Below are positions 49,941 to 59,958 of a stretch of 64,000 nt of DNA, in pieces. This DNA comes from Thiospirochaeta perfilievii (GTDB lineage: Bacteria > Spirochaetota > Spirochaetia > DSM-2461), in contig NZ_CP035807.1 in the NCBI RefSeq assembly GCF_008329945.1, forward strand, positions 2,852,001 through 2,916,000. The letters run 5' to 3'. Both the position numbers and the translations under genes were made by a program. The notes below the pieces were generated by a model that was given only the letters and a program-made list of their open reading frames with translations, did no database searches and was not told where the DNA came from. How positions within the stretch are numbered: the first letter of the stretch is position 1; every line of letters begins with the position of its first letter.

Positions 49941-52042
49941 ATGAGCAAAAAAAGTAGTTTTAAAAGAAAGATTTTAGTAATGTCTGGTCTAATATTAGCA
50001 GTATCTTTAACTGCTGTTACCTTTATTAATAGTAGTATTGCCAAAGCTAGTATTACAAACAGGTTATTAAACTTTGAAATACCCGCAATAACTAATAATA
50101 TTATTGCCCTGGTACAAAAGGATATTACCTCTGTATCTATTGGGTTATCAGTAATTGCTGAAGACCCTAATATACAACAGTGGATAATAGATGGAGAACC
50201 AGAGGATCTAATTCCCTATATAAATAAAAGGTTAACCTTAACTGCTAATAGGTTTAATACTATGGGGTGTAACCTTGTTGTATGGGGTAGTAAAAACTAC
50301 TACGAATACGTTAATAATTCTTATAATATAAGAAAGGTTCTACCAGAGGATACCTGGCTTGCAGAGTTTAATAATAGTGGTGTAGAAGTTGGTGTAAACG
50401 CCTATACAAACTATCCTCCCTTTGGGGATGTAGCCTTTATGAATGTTAGAATAGATAATAATGGGGATTTTTTAGGGGTTATGTCTGTTGCTATAAATTT
50501 AAAGGATTTTGTTCAAAGTGTTAATAATACTACTATTGGAGATTTAGGACAAAATATTATGGTTGATTCTAGTGGGGTAATTAGGATACATCCCAATAGG
50601 GAGTACATTAGTAATAAAAATATAAAGGATGAACAGGGATACATAGACCAGTTTAATAATATTAATAATAGGGGTAGTTACAGTTTTAGCTATCTAGATA
50701 ATACAGGGGATACCCGCTATGTAAATAGTGTATATTTACCCCAACTAGATTGGTACTTAATTACAGAGGCTAGTGGAAATGAGATTTTTAAGGATATTAA
50801 TGATGCTATAGTAAAAACTATAATAATATCCATAATTCTACTACTTGTTGGTTATGGAATACTATATATAATTACAACTGTAGTCTCTAAAAGCCTTGGA
50901 AAACTAACAGTAGCTGTAGATGATATCTCCGAAGGGGAGGGGGATTTAACTAAAGTTATATCTGTTAACTCTAGGGACGAAGCTGGAATATTAGGGGCCT
51001 CCCTTAATCTATTTATTTCTAAACTTAAAGACCTGGTTACAAATATTAAAAGTGTTACAACTAGTAGTAAGGAGCTAGGGGAGGTTTTAGCTACCAATGC
51101 CGAGGAGATATCATCTACAGTTGTAGAGATAGCATCTACTATGAACTCTATAAACAGTAAAACAGATATTTTAACTAGCCAGATTGATAATTCCCACAAG
51201 TCTGTACTAAAAATACGGGGACAAATTGTAAATTTAAATGAGAATATAGAGAGGGAAGGCCAGTATATATCCGAGTCTTCTGCTGCAATTGAACAGATGG
51301 TAGCATCTGTTAAAATGTTTCTAAAATATCCGAAAGTAAAAAAGAGGCCATAGAGGAGTTAACTAAAATATCTATTTCCGGGGAAGAGGATATGGAAGCT
51401 ACCGTAGACTCTATACAATCTATTTCTAGCTCTATAAACTCCCTGTTTGATATGATAGGTGTAATTAATAGTGTATCGGAACAGATAAATATACTATCTA
51501 TGAATGCGGCAATAGAAGCAGCCCATGCCGGGGATGCAGGTAAGGGTTTTGCTGTAGTAGCAGACGAGATTAGAAAGTTAGCCGAGGCTACATCGAATAA
51601 TACAAAGGTTATGTCCGACTCTATTAATAAAATAATTAGTGAGGTTCGGGGTGCCGAGGATCTATCAACTAAAACAGGTGTAACTATAAAAACTATAATG
51701 GGGGAGATTAAAGATGTATCTGGTAGTTTAACCGAGATTGTTTTATCTTTAACCGAGATATCCCAGGGGACAAACCAGATTACAACCTCCCTAAGTGGTT
51801 TAGTTGATATTTCTAACCAGGTAAAGTACTCATCGGAGAATATTGATGACTCCTCGGTACAAATTGAAGAGGCTTTTAGTAAGGTTACAGACCTATCCCT
51901 ACAAAATAGAAATGGGATAGAGGAGATAAGCCACGGGTTAGATGATATATCTACTGCATTAAATGAGCTATCCGAATTAGGTGGTGTTAATTCGGATAAT
52001 ATGATTAAAATGGAAAAAGAGGTAAATAGGTTTAAAACATAG
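49941..52042 (+). pseudogene. methyl-accepting chemotaxis protein (one frameshift)
   Basis: A transmembrane helix at about residues 12-30 and another at about 293-315 enclose a dCache-like sensor (VIAEDPNIQQWI, NVRIDNNGDFLGVMSVAINL). A HAMP region and the signalling domain follow. The frame fails at the A4 run 51312-51315; one added A reads [19 protein letters not shown] and continues into the conserved hairpin tip [20 protein letters not shown]. Repaired length is about 700 residues, normal for an MCP. Ligand unknown. It lies directly before the manC remnant, and a fossil of its end lies at 40497. Confidence 0.85.
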
Positions 52043-52045
52043 CAG

Positions 52046-53372
52046 ATGAAAAATTTAATACTTTGTGGTGGAATTGGTAGTAGGTTATGGCCTCTAAGTA
52101 GAACTCTAATGCCAAAACAGTTCCCAATATATGTTGGCTACTGACCAACTTTTAAAACATGGGTTAAAAGAGAGTGGTGGGGTTATTGTATGAACCTAAA
52201 GGTTTTCTGATCGAAAACTTTAGTGTGGTAGAAATACGGCTCCTGCAATAGCCCTATCTTGTATGGGGTTAGATAGGGACGAGTTAGTACTTGCTACACC
52301 CTCCGACCAGTTAATAAGTAATAAAAAAGCCTACAAAGCTGCTTTAAATAGGGCGGTGGAGTTAGCAGAACTTGGTAATTTAGTTACCTTTGGAATTAAA
52401 CCAACATTTCCCGAAACTGGATTTGGATATATTGAAGCAGATGGCGAAGATGTAGTCTCATTTAAAGAGAAACCTGTCTATTCTGTAGCAAAAGAGTATT
52501 TTGAATCCGGGAGCTACTATTGGAATAGTGGAATGTTCTGCTTTAAAGCTGGAGTTTTTTTAGATGAGTTAAAAAAACACTCCCCTAGGGTTTATGATAG
52601 ATGTTTTACTGTTTTTAATGAGTGTAGTGGTAGTTTAATTAAACCAACCTATGAGTCTATGATGAGTATTCCATCCATTAGTATCGATTACGCAGTAATG
52701 GAGAAGAGCTCTATTGTAAAGGTAGTTCCTGGGGATATTGGTTGGTCTGATTTAGGTTCTTTTGATTCAGTATATAACAAAATGTATAACCCAGCTAAAG
52801 AGAACGCTATATTAGGTAGTACCGAACCTATACTTATAAATAGTACAGAAAACCTAATAATGGGAGTTGGCGGCACAATTTTTACTAATCGTAAAATTGT
52901 CTGTGTAGATGTTTCTGACCTTCTTATTATTGATACAGTAGACGCCCTACTAATTTCTAAAAAGGGTAGCAGCCAAAGGGTTAAAGAGGTTGTTAATATA
53001 CTGGAAAAGGATAACTCTACTCTATTAGACGAGCCTACTACAGTTAAAAAGCCATGGGGTAGTTACACTGTGTTACAGGACCTTCCATCCTATAAAGTAA
53101 AACAACTGGAGATAACACCAGGAAAAAGAATTAGTCTGCAATATCACCATAAAAGAGAGGAGCATTTAGTAGTTGTTCAAGGTCTGGCAAAAATTGAGAT
53201 AGATGGCATTATTAAAACATATAGTAGAAATGAAACAGCCTTTATTCCAACTAAGGCTAGGCATAGGATAGAAAATATAGGGCAACTTCCATTAATAATT
53301 ATAGAGACCCAGATAGGTAGCTATTTTGGTGAAGATGATATTATTAGAATAGAGGATGACTGGAATAGATAA
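52046..53372 (+). pseudogene. manC: mannose-1-phosphate guanylyltransferase, internal deletion
   Basis: The start MKNLILCGGIGSRLWPLSRT keeps a good nucleotide loop but stops after MPKQFPIYVGY at about 52144. Fragments LATDQLLKHGLKESGGV and GRNTAPAIALSC follow in other frames. From 52263 a long frame covers the rest: RDELVLATPSDQLI, TFGIKPTFPETGFGYIE, FKEKPV, YWNSGMFCFKAG and the complete C-terminal cupin. About 50-60 residues are missing or scrambled between. As read, no full enzyme is made, and no other complete manC is in the window. Confidence 0.85.
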
Positions 53373-53375
53373 TAG

Positions 53376-53406
53376 GGTATAGGCAGGCCAAAAACCTGCT
53401 TATACC
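53376..53406. terminator. bidirectional terminator between manC and wecA
   Basis: GGTATAGGCAGG and CCTGCTTATACC pair with one G-T around CCAAAAA. The element lies between convergent genes. Confidence 0.65.
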
Positions 53407-53432
53407 ACTTTAGAACTATATGTAAACTAAAT

Positions 53433-54476
53433 TTATCTTTTAATAACTCCAGCCTTTTTTCTTCTATGTAAAAAACCAAAGAGAATTAAATGTATTATTA
53501 AGTTTAGAACTAAACCAATCTCTGTTAATATGTTTGTATTAAAGATAAACAGGGAGGCTAGTGTTCCAGATAATATACATATAGAGTAGATAACAAGAAG
53601 TATCTGTTTAGTTCCTAAACTTGTAAAATCTATAAATTTATGGTGAATATGCCCTCTATCAGGGTGGAAAAATGATATTTTTAATTTAGTTCTTCTAATC
53701 ATAGCCGAGAATACATCGAATATTGGGATTAATAATACAGCTATACCAACAAGTAGAACCCTTCCTTTAACATCTGTATCCTGGAATAATAGAGGGGCTG
53801 CAGCTAAAAAGAAACCAATTGTAAGTGATCCACTATCCCCCATAAATATTTTAGCAGGAGGCAGGTTGTAGTTTAAAAAACCAATTAAGCTACCGGCTAA
53901 TATAAAGCAGATAACTGTTATATTAGTTTGTCCTAATAATAGGGCTACTATTCCTATAGTTATAGATGCAATTACACTAACACCACCAGCTTGCCCATCC
54001 ATTCCATCTAGTAAATTTAGTGCATTTGTAACACCAATTACCCATATAAAAGTTATAGGATATTTTAAAATTCCAAAATCCAAATTATACCCAATAAAAG
54101 GTATATATATATGGGAAAGGGTAAAACCACCAACTATTAGGGTTAAAGATGCAGCTATTTGGGTTAGAAGTTTTACATAGGCCCTAACTGGTTTAACATC
54201 ATCTACTATTCCACTAATAAAAATTATAGATATTGCTATATAAAAGGAGATAGAAACACTACTTTTTATTAAAATATACATAGTAATAGCGGAGATAACA
54301 GTTGCAAGAAAAATACCTATACCACCTAAACGGGGGATATTTCCCACATGGGTTTTCCTGTGATCAGTTACATCAAAAAGGTTCTTTTTGTGGGCAACTG
54401 CAATTATAATTGGTGTAAAAATTAAATTTAGTACTAGGGGTAATAAAATACTTAGAGTTAAATATAGAAAGTTCAT
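53433..54476 (-). CDS. wecA: undecaprenyl-phosphate sugar-1-phosphate transferase (WecA/TagO-like)
   Basis: A 347-residue protein with about 10-11 membrane segments. The family motifs are visible: DHRKTHVGNIPRLGGIGIFL near residues 37-56, NALNLLDGMDGQAGG near 150, KIFMGDSGSLTIGF near 215 and the basic loop FHPDRGHIHHKFIDF near 270. It loads HexNAc-1-phosphate onto undecaprenyl phosphate at the inner membrane, starting O-antigen-type polysaccharides. It is on the strand opposite to the flanking genes, with AAGGA upstream of its ATG. Confidence 0.92.
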   Translation of the reverse strand: MNFLYLTLSILLPLVLNLIFTPIIIAVAHKKNLFDVTDHRKTHVGNIPRLGGIGIFLATVISAITMYILIKSSVSISFYIAISIIFISGIVDDVKPVRAYVKLLTQIAASLTLIVGGFTLSHIYIPFIGYNLDFGILKYPITFIWVIGVTNALNLLDGMDGQAGGVSVIASITIGIVALLLGQTNITVICFILAGSLIGFLNYNLPPAKIFMGDSGSLTIGFFLAAAPLLFQDTDVKGRVLLVGIAVLLIPIFDVFSAMIRRTKLKISFFHPDRGHIHHKFIDFTSLGTKQILLVIYSICILSGTLASLFIFNTNILTEIGLVLNLIIHLILFGFLHRRKKAGVIKR

Positions 54477-54620
54477 GATTTTCCTTTTTTTAATATATTT
54501 AATATAAAATAATTTTACTTTTTTAATTCCGTAAGTGCAAGGTAATTTAAAAAATATATTATCTAAAACACCTATCTATGATATTAATTAGTAACCGTTT
54601 AATAGTAAAAAGGAGCTGTT

Positions 54621-55373
54621 TTGAGAAGTTTAATATTAAGTTTAATTGTGTTTTGTATAAGTTTTAATCTATTTTCTGTGGATTTAACCAGTAGTGATAT
54701 TAGCCGTATAGAGTCTGGAAGTTATGCATTAAGGGAGAGAAGTAATTTAAATAGTTTAGAATTACTACCAGAGAGTGATCTAAAAAAAGATTTTATAGAG
54801 AACCTTAAACAATACAACCCGGAAATATGTATGGAGATGTTATATATAATAGACAAAAGCAGTGTAGAAAATAGCGATACAGTATCCCTTCTAAATAGTT
54901 TAATAGCTTTTTCTGACCAGGTTGGAGTTGAGTACTTCTCTAATAGAAGACAAGCTATGCACCCACTTATAGATGAGTCATATTTTGTAGCAAAGGATGG
55001 GAAAACCCCGGTGGCCGACCCTGTTTTTTCTACGGTTGGTCAGATAAAAAATAGAGTTTATTACCAAAAAGATACCACTTTTGATGGAAACTATTATAAC
55101 CTGCAAACAAAGATTACCCAAAATACTGTATGGTTACAGACTGAGAATTTAGAAAAACTTAAAGTTTACAAAATATTTAAGGCCCTAGATAAGGGTGGGG
55201 TTAGAACAAATATTTTAGTTACAACTAATAACGATAAACTATATTTATATATTTTAGCTGCAATAAAAGAGGAACCTAAGCTAAAAAAAATATTGACCTA
55301 CGAAGTGAATATTCCCTACTCCTTTGAGAGAAGAATGAATTCCATTGCCTTATGGTATTTAGATAGATTATAA
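54621..55373 (+). CDS. secreted protein of unknown function
   Basis: The TTG start at 54621 has AGGAG 7 nt upstream. The first 20 residues (MRSLILSLIVFCISFNLFSV) form a signal peptide without a lipobox cysteine. The mature 230 residues are mixed alpha/beta with ESYFVAKDGKTPVADPVFS and YYNLQTKITQNTVWLQTENL as the most distinctive stretches. It resembles uncharacterised periplasmic proteins I associate with Treponema-like spirochaetes, but I cannot name a family with confidence. It lies upstream of the second wbp set. Confidence 0.6.
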   Translation: MRSLILSLIVFCISFNLFSVDLTSSDISRIESGSYALRERSNLNSLELLPESDLKKDFIENLKQYNPEICMEMLYIIDKSSVENSDTVSLLNSLIAFSDQVGVEYFSNRRQAMHPLIDESYFVAKDGKTPVADPVFSTVGQIKNRVYYQKDTTFDGNYYNLQTKITQNTVWLQTENLEKLKVYKIFKALDKGGVRTNILVTTNNDKLYLYILAAIKEEPKLKKILTYEVNIPYSFERRMNSIALWYLDRL

Positions 55374-55414
55374 AGTATAGATTATTTTATTTAAAAAATG
55401 TTATTTTATAGATT

Positions 55415-56515
55415 ATGAAATATAAAGTAGCAATAATAGGTTGTGGTAGAATAAGTTATAAACATGTTGAAGGATTTATAAATAATGTAGAGGGTGTAGA
55501 TCTAGTAGCACTTTGTGATCCTTCTGTAGATAAAATGGACGCTAGGGTAGAGCAATATACTAATGCTGTACCTGGTGCCACTATTAAGAAGTTCCTCTCT
55601 TATAAAGAGATGTTATCATCTATGGACTTAGACTTTGTAACAATTGCTACAGAGTCTGGGCTACATGCAGGAATAACCATAGATTGTTTAAACGCTGGGG
55701 TACATGTAATTGTTGAAAAACCAATGGCTTTAAGTACGTCTGATGCAGAAGCTATGGTTAAGTGTGCCAAGGATAATAATAAAAAACTAGCAGTCTGCTT
55801 TCAAAATAGATTTAATGCACCAATAGTAAAAACCAGAGAGGCATTTGAATCAGGCCGATTAGGTCGATTAATGCATAGCTCTGTTCAAGTTAGGTGGAAT
55901 AGAAATATAGATTATTATAAACAGGCCGATTGGAGGGGAACCTGGGATATTGATGGTGGAACTTTAATGAACCAGTGTACCCATGGAATTGACCTTCTCC
56001 AGTGGATGAATGAAACAGATGTAGTAAAAGTACACGCTGTAACCAGAAGATTCCAAAGACCAATAGAGGCAGAGGATTTTGGTTGTGCCATATTAGAGTT
56101 TGCAGACGGTTCTGTTGGAATGGTCGAGGGAACAGCTAATGTATACCCTAAAAACTTAAATGAAAGTCTTTCATTATTTGGTACAGATGGGACAATTGTA
56201 ATAGGTGGTCTAGCTGTTAACAAGTTTGAGACCTGGAGACTAAAGGATTCTGATATTGTTGGTGATACTGAGGATAAAGTTATAGACCCTAATGCAAAGG
56301 ACCCTGACTCTGTTTATGGTAAGGGACATGGCGCTCTATTTGCAGACTTTATAGATGCAATTAAAAATAATAGAGAACCGTTAACCAATGGGGCCGAGTC
56401 TAAAAAAGCATTAGAAATAATATTAGCAATATATAAATCACAAAAAGATGGTAAACCAGTTGAACTTCCTTTGGATTTCTCAACTAGTGAGATGAAAGGA
56501 GTTTTTAGTGAGTAG
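55415..56515 (+). CDS. wbpB: UDP-GlcNAc(A) 3-dehydrogenase, second copy
   Basis: A 366-residue paralogue of 16352-17452, the same length and very similar throughout (IIGCGRISYKHVEGF, EKPMALSTSDAEAM, GGTLMNQCTHGIDLLQW). Differences are conservative and scattered, so both look functional. The two DNA sequences differ more at third positions than the proteins do, which points to an old duplication or separate acquisition rather than a recent copy. It overlaps wbpA by 8 bp. Confidence 0.9.
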   Translation: MKYKVAIIGCGRISYKHVEGFINNVEGVDLVALCDPSVDKMDARVEQYTNAVPGATIKKFLSYKEMLSSMDLDFVTIATESGLHAGITIDCLNAGVHVIVEKPMALSTSDAEAMVKCAKDNNKKLAVCFQNRFNAPIVKTREAFESGRLGRLMHSSVQVRWNRNIDYYKQADWRGTWDIDGGTLMNQCTHGIDLLQWMNETDVVKVHAVTRRFQRPIEAEDFGCAILEFADGSVGMVEGTANVYPKNLNESLSLFGTDGTIVIGGLAVNKFETWRLKDSDIVGDTEDKVIDPNAKDPDSVYGKGHGALFADFIDAIKNNREPLTNGAESKKALEIILAIYKSQKDGKPVELPLDFSTSEMKGVFSE

Positions 56516-57818
56516 TTTTGATGAAATAATGAAAAAGATTGAGAATGACAGTGTAAAAGTTGGAATTCTTGGTTTAGGTTATGTTGGACTTCCCCTAGCT
56601 GTATTAATGGCAAACAGAGGGGTTAATATTCTTGGTTTAGAAAAAAACGAAGATAAGGCTAATAGAGTAAATAACTGTAATAACTATATAGGGGATATTA
56701 CATCAGAAGAGCTAGAGTCTGCTGTAAAAAGTGGAAACCTAGAGGCAACATCTGATTTTAGTAGAATTGCCGAGTGTGATGCAACAATTATGTGTGTACC
56801 AACACCTTTAGATAAATTTAAAAAACCAGATATGAGATTTATAGAGTCTGCATGTAAAGATATTGGAAAATATATGACTAAGGGAACATTTATCTCCCTA
56901 GAGAGTACAACATACCCAACAACAACAGAAGATTTTATGAAGCCAATAATAGAGAGTGCTTCCGGTTTAAAAGAGGGTGAGGACTTCTGGTTATGTTTTA
57001 GTCCAGAGAGAATTGATCCAGGTAACGAGACATTTAAAACAGAAAATACACCAAAGGTTGTAGGAACCCTGTCTGAAGATGGAATGAAAATAGCAATGGG
57101 TATTTACGGTAAAGCGATACAGAACTTACACCCGGTATCCTCTCCTAGAGTTGCCGAGATGGTAAAAATATTAGAAAATACCTATAGATTAATAAATATC
57201 TCCATGATTAACGAGCTTGCACTTTTAGCTGGTAAAATGGATATAAATATATGGGAAGTTATAGAGGCTGCTAAAACTAAACCATTTGGATTTCAGGCCT
57301 TCTATCCTGGACCTGGAATTGGTGGGCACTGTATACCTCTAGATCCATTTTATTTAGAGTATATAGCTAAAAACTTTAATTTTGACTTAAAAATGATAGA
57401 GACAGCGGGACATATTGATAATATGATGCCCCACAGAATGTCAATTAAAATAGCATCCGCATTAAATAGACATAAAAAAGCTATAAACGGTTCTAAAGTT
57501 CTATTTATGGGTGTTGCATATAAACCTAATATCGATGACCCAAGGGAGTCCCCAGCACTTAATGTAATAGATGAAGTAGCTGGCAAGGGAGCTGAGGTTC
57601 TATACCACGACCCATATATAAGTAACTGTGTAACACCAAAGGGGCGAATGTTAAATAACTCCGATTTAACAGATGAACTTTTAAATAGTGTAGATTTAGT
57701 TGTATTTACAACAAACCATAGCTGTTTTGATGCAGAGGATATTGTATCAAAATCTAAGCTAGTAGTAGATATGAGAAATGCTGTAAAAGAGGCATCGGAT
57801 AAGGTTTATAAACTGTAA
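56508..57818 (+). CDS. wbpA: UDP-N-acetylglucosamine 6-dehydrogenase, second copy
   Basis: A 436-residue paralogue of 17442-18755. GILGLGYVGLPLAVLMANRG, the catalytic GPGIGGHCIPLDP and FMGVAYKPNIDDPRESPAL are intact. It stands in the same order and with the same overlaps as in the first cluster (wbpB-wbpA-wbpI-wbpE). Confidence 0.92.
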   Translation: MSSFDEIMKKIENDSVKVGILGLGYVGLPLAVLMANRGVNILGLEKNEDKANRVNNCNNYIGDITSEELESAVKSGNLEATSDFSRIAECDATIMCVPTPLDKFKKPDMRFIESACKDIGKYMTKGTFISLESTTYPTTTEDFMKPIIESASGLKEGEDFWLCFSPERIDPGNETFKTENTPKVVGTLSEDGMKIAMGIYGKAIQNLHPVSSPRVAEMVKILENTYRLINISMINELALLAGKMDINIWEVIEAAKTKPFGFQAFYPGPGIGGHCIPLDPFYLEYIAKNFNFDLKMIETAGHIDNMMPHRMSIKIASALNRHKKAINGSKVLFMGVAYKPNIDDPRESPALNVIDEVAGKGAEVLYHDPYISNCVTPKGRMLNNSDLTDELLNSVDLVVFTTNHSCFDAEDIVSKSKLVVDMRNAVKEASDKVYKL

Positions 57819-58891
57819 TGAGAAAAATTGTATCAATAGTAGGGGCAAGACCCCAGTTTGTAAAAGCCGCTGTAATAAGTAGACTTATTAAGGATAAATA
57901 CTCTGATAAAATTACCGAGTATTTAGTCCATACAGGACAACACTACGACCAAAATATGTCGGATATCTTTTTCCAGGAAATGAGAATTCCTAAACCTGAC
58001 TTAAACCTGGCTGTAGGCTCTGGAAGCCATGGTAAAATGACAGGGGAGATGTTGGCAAAGATAGAAGAGGTTCTACTAGAGCAAAAACCTGACGCACTAC
58101 TTATTTATGGTGATACAAACTCAACTTTAGCAGGTGCTTTAGCCGCATCTAAGCTTCATATTCCTGTTTGCCATGTAGAGGCAGGCCTTAGAAGTTATAA
58201 TAAACTAATGCCCGAGGAACAAAATAGAATAGTTGCAGACCACCTGTCTGAACTTTTATTATGCCCAACACAAACTGCTATAGATAACCTGGTTAAAGAG
58301 GGAATAACTAAAGGGGTAAGTTTAACTGGGGATGTTATGTTCGATGCATCTATTTTTTATAGAACATTGGAAAATACCAATTCAAAATTAGTTAATATTC
58401 CAGAAAACTTCTTTTTAGCTACAATTCATAGGGCTGAGAATACAGACTCTAAAGAGAGGTTAACAGCTATTGTTAACGCCTTAAATGATTGTGGGAAAAA
58501 TGGAGTACTACCCCTGCACCCAAGAACTAAAAAATACCTTGATGATTATGGCTTAACTTTTAACAAAAATATTAGTTTAATAGACCCTATAGGTTATTTT
58601 GATATGTTAGAGTTAGAGGCAAATGCTGATTTTATAGTAACCGACTCTGGCGGTGTGCAAAAAGAGGCATACTTTTTTAATAAACCATGTATAACTCTAC
58701 GGGATCAAACCGAGTGGGTAGAGACTGTAGATGCCGGGTGGAATGTAATAGTTGGTGCAGATTATAATAAAATAGTCTCTACTATTAAGGATTTTACCCC
58801 CCCTGTAGAACATCCAGAACTATATGGTGATGGAAACAGTGGTACAAAAATAGTTGAGGAGCTATTAAAATTATGGAATTCTGCGATTTAA
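57818..58891 (+). CDS. wbpI: UDP-2,3-diacetamido-glucuronate 2-epimerase, second copy
   Basis: A 357-residue paralogue of 18755-19828 with SIVGARPQFVKAAVISRLI, HVEAGLRSYNKLMPEEQNR, ATIHRAENTDS and VTDSGGVQKEAYF. All active-site blocks are kept. Its ATG overlaps the wbpA stop (TAATG), and the wbpE start lies inside its last codons. Confidence 0.88.
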   Translation: MRKIVSIVGARPQFVKAAVISRLIKDKYSDKITEYLVHTGQHYDQNMSDIFFQEMRIPKPDLNLAVGSGSHGKMTGEMLAKIEEVLLEQKPDALLIYGDTNSTLAGALAASKLHIPVCHVEAGLRSYNKLMPEEQNRIVADHLSELLLCPTQTAIDNLVKEGITKGVSLTGDVMFDASIFYRTLENTNSKLVNIPENFFLATIHRAENTDSKERLTAIVNALNDCGKNGVLPLHPRTKKYLDDYGLTFNKNISLIDPIGYFDMLELEANADFIVTDSGGVQKEAYFFNKPCITLRDQTEWVETVDAGWNVIVGADYNKIVSTIKDFTPPVEHPELYGDGNSGTKIVEELLKLWNSAI

Positions 58892-59958
58892 AGAAACAAT
58901 ACGACTTATATAAAGAAGAGATAGATAAAGGTATAGCTGAAGTAATTAATACAACCAGCTTTATAAAAGGCCCAATATTAACTAAATTCGAGACTAACTT
59001 AGCTGAATTTACAGGGGTTAAACACGCAATTGGTTGCGCTAGTGGTACAGACGCCCTAATTTTACCCCTAATGGCTTGGGGTGTAGGTCCTGGTGACGAG
59101 GTTATAGTTCCAGACTTTACATTTATAGCCACAGCCGAGATGGTATCCTTTATTGGTGCTACACCTGTTTTTGTAGATGTGGACCCAGTAACATATAATA
59201 TGGACCCTAAGGCCTTTGAGGCAGCAATTACTAGTAAAACCAAGGTTGTAATTCCAGTTTCAATATTTGGACAGATGGCTGATTTAGACTCAATTATAGA
59301 GATTGCCCATAAAAGGGAGATCAAAGTTATAGAAGATGGTGCACAATCCTTTGGTGCTTTAAATAAAAATAGAAGATCCTGTTCTGTAGCTGACTGCTCA
59401 ACAACCAGCTTTTTCCCAGCAAAACCTTTAGGTTGTTATGGTGATGGTGGAGCAGTTTTTACAAATGATGACAAGCTAGCTAACCAGATGAGGGTTATAC
59501 TAAACCATGGTCAGGTTAAAAGATATCACCACAGTGTTATTGGTTTTAATGGTCGGCTAGATACAATCCAGGCTGCTATTTTAGATGTAAAACTATCCCA
59601 CTTTAAAAATGAGATAGAGCTAAGAAACAGAGTTGCAGAAGAGTATACAAAAAGACTTAAAGATATAGTTAAAACTCCTATTGTTTTAGAAGAAAACCTT
59701 TCAGTTTGGGCTCAATATACAATTATGGTAGAAGATAGGGAAGATTTAAGGGATTACTTGGCAACTAAGAGTATTCCTACAGCTGTTCACTACCCAATCC
59801 CCCTAAGTAATCAGGAGGCTTTTAATAATATAAAAAGTTTAGATAACCCAGTTACAAAGGAAATTTCAGCTAAAGTAATGTCCCTTCCTATGCACTCATT
59901 TTTAACAATAGAAGAGATTGAGGAAGTTTGTGGGGCTATTAAGGAATTCTACAAATGA
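58873..59958 (+). CDS. wbpE: UDP-3-keto-GlcNAcA aminotransferase, second copy
   Basis: A 361-residue paralogue of 19810-20898. The PLP lysine lies in SFFPAKPLGCYGDGG and the EDGAQSFGA motif is present. The next gene encodes an outer-membrane protein instead of the acetyltransferase WbpD. This set would therefore need the wbpD at 20888 or would supply the 3-amino sugar unacetylated. Confidence 0.9.
   Translation: MEFCDLKKQYDLYKEEIDKGIAEVINTTSFIKGPILTKFETNLAEFTGVKHAIGCASGTDALILPLMAWGVGPGDEVIVPDFTFIATAEMVSFIGATPVFVDVDPVTYNMDPKAFEAAITSKTKVVIPVSIFGQMADLDSIIEIAHKREIKVIEDGAQSFGALNKNRRSCSVADCSTTSFFPAKPLGCYGDGGAVFTNDDKLANQMRVILNHGQVKRYHHSVIGFNGRLDTIQAAILDVKLSHFKNEIELRNRVAEEYTKRLKDIVKTPIVLEENLSVWAQYTIMVEDREDLRDYLATKSIPTAVHYPIPLSNQEAFNNIKSLDNPVTKEISAKVMSLPMHSFLTIEEIEEVCGAIKEFYK

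Noticed and set aside
58794-59324. A 176-residue minus-strand frame
   Set aside because: Antisense to wbpI/wbpE; no start context and the plus-strand genes are certain.
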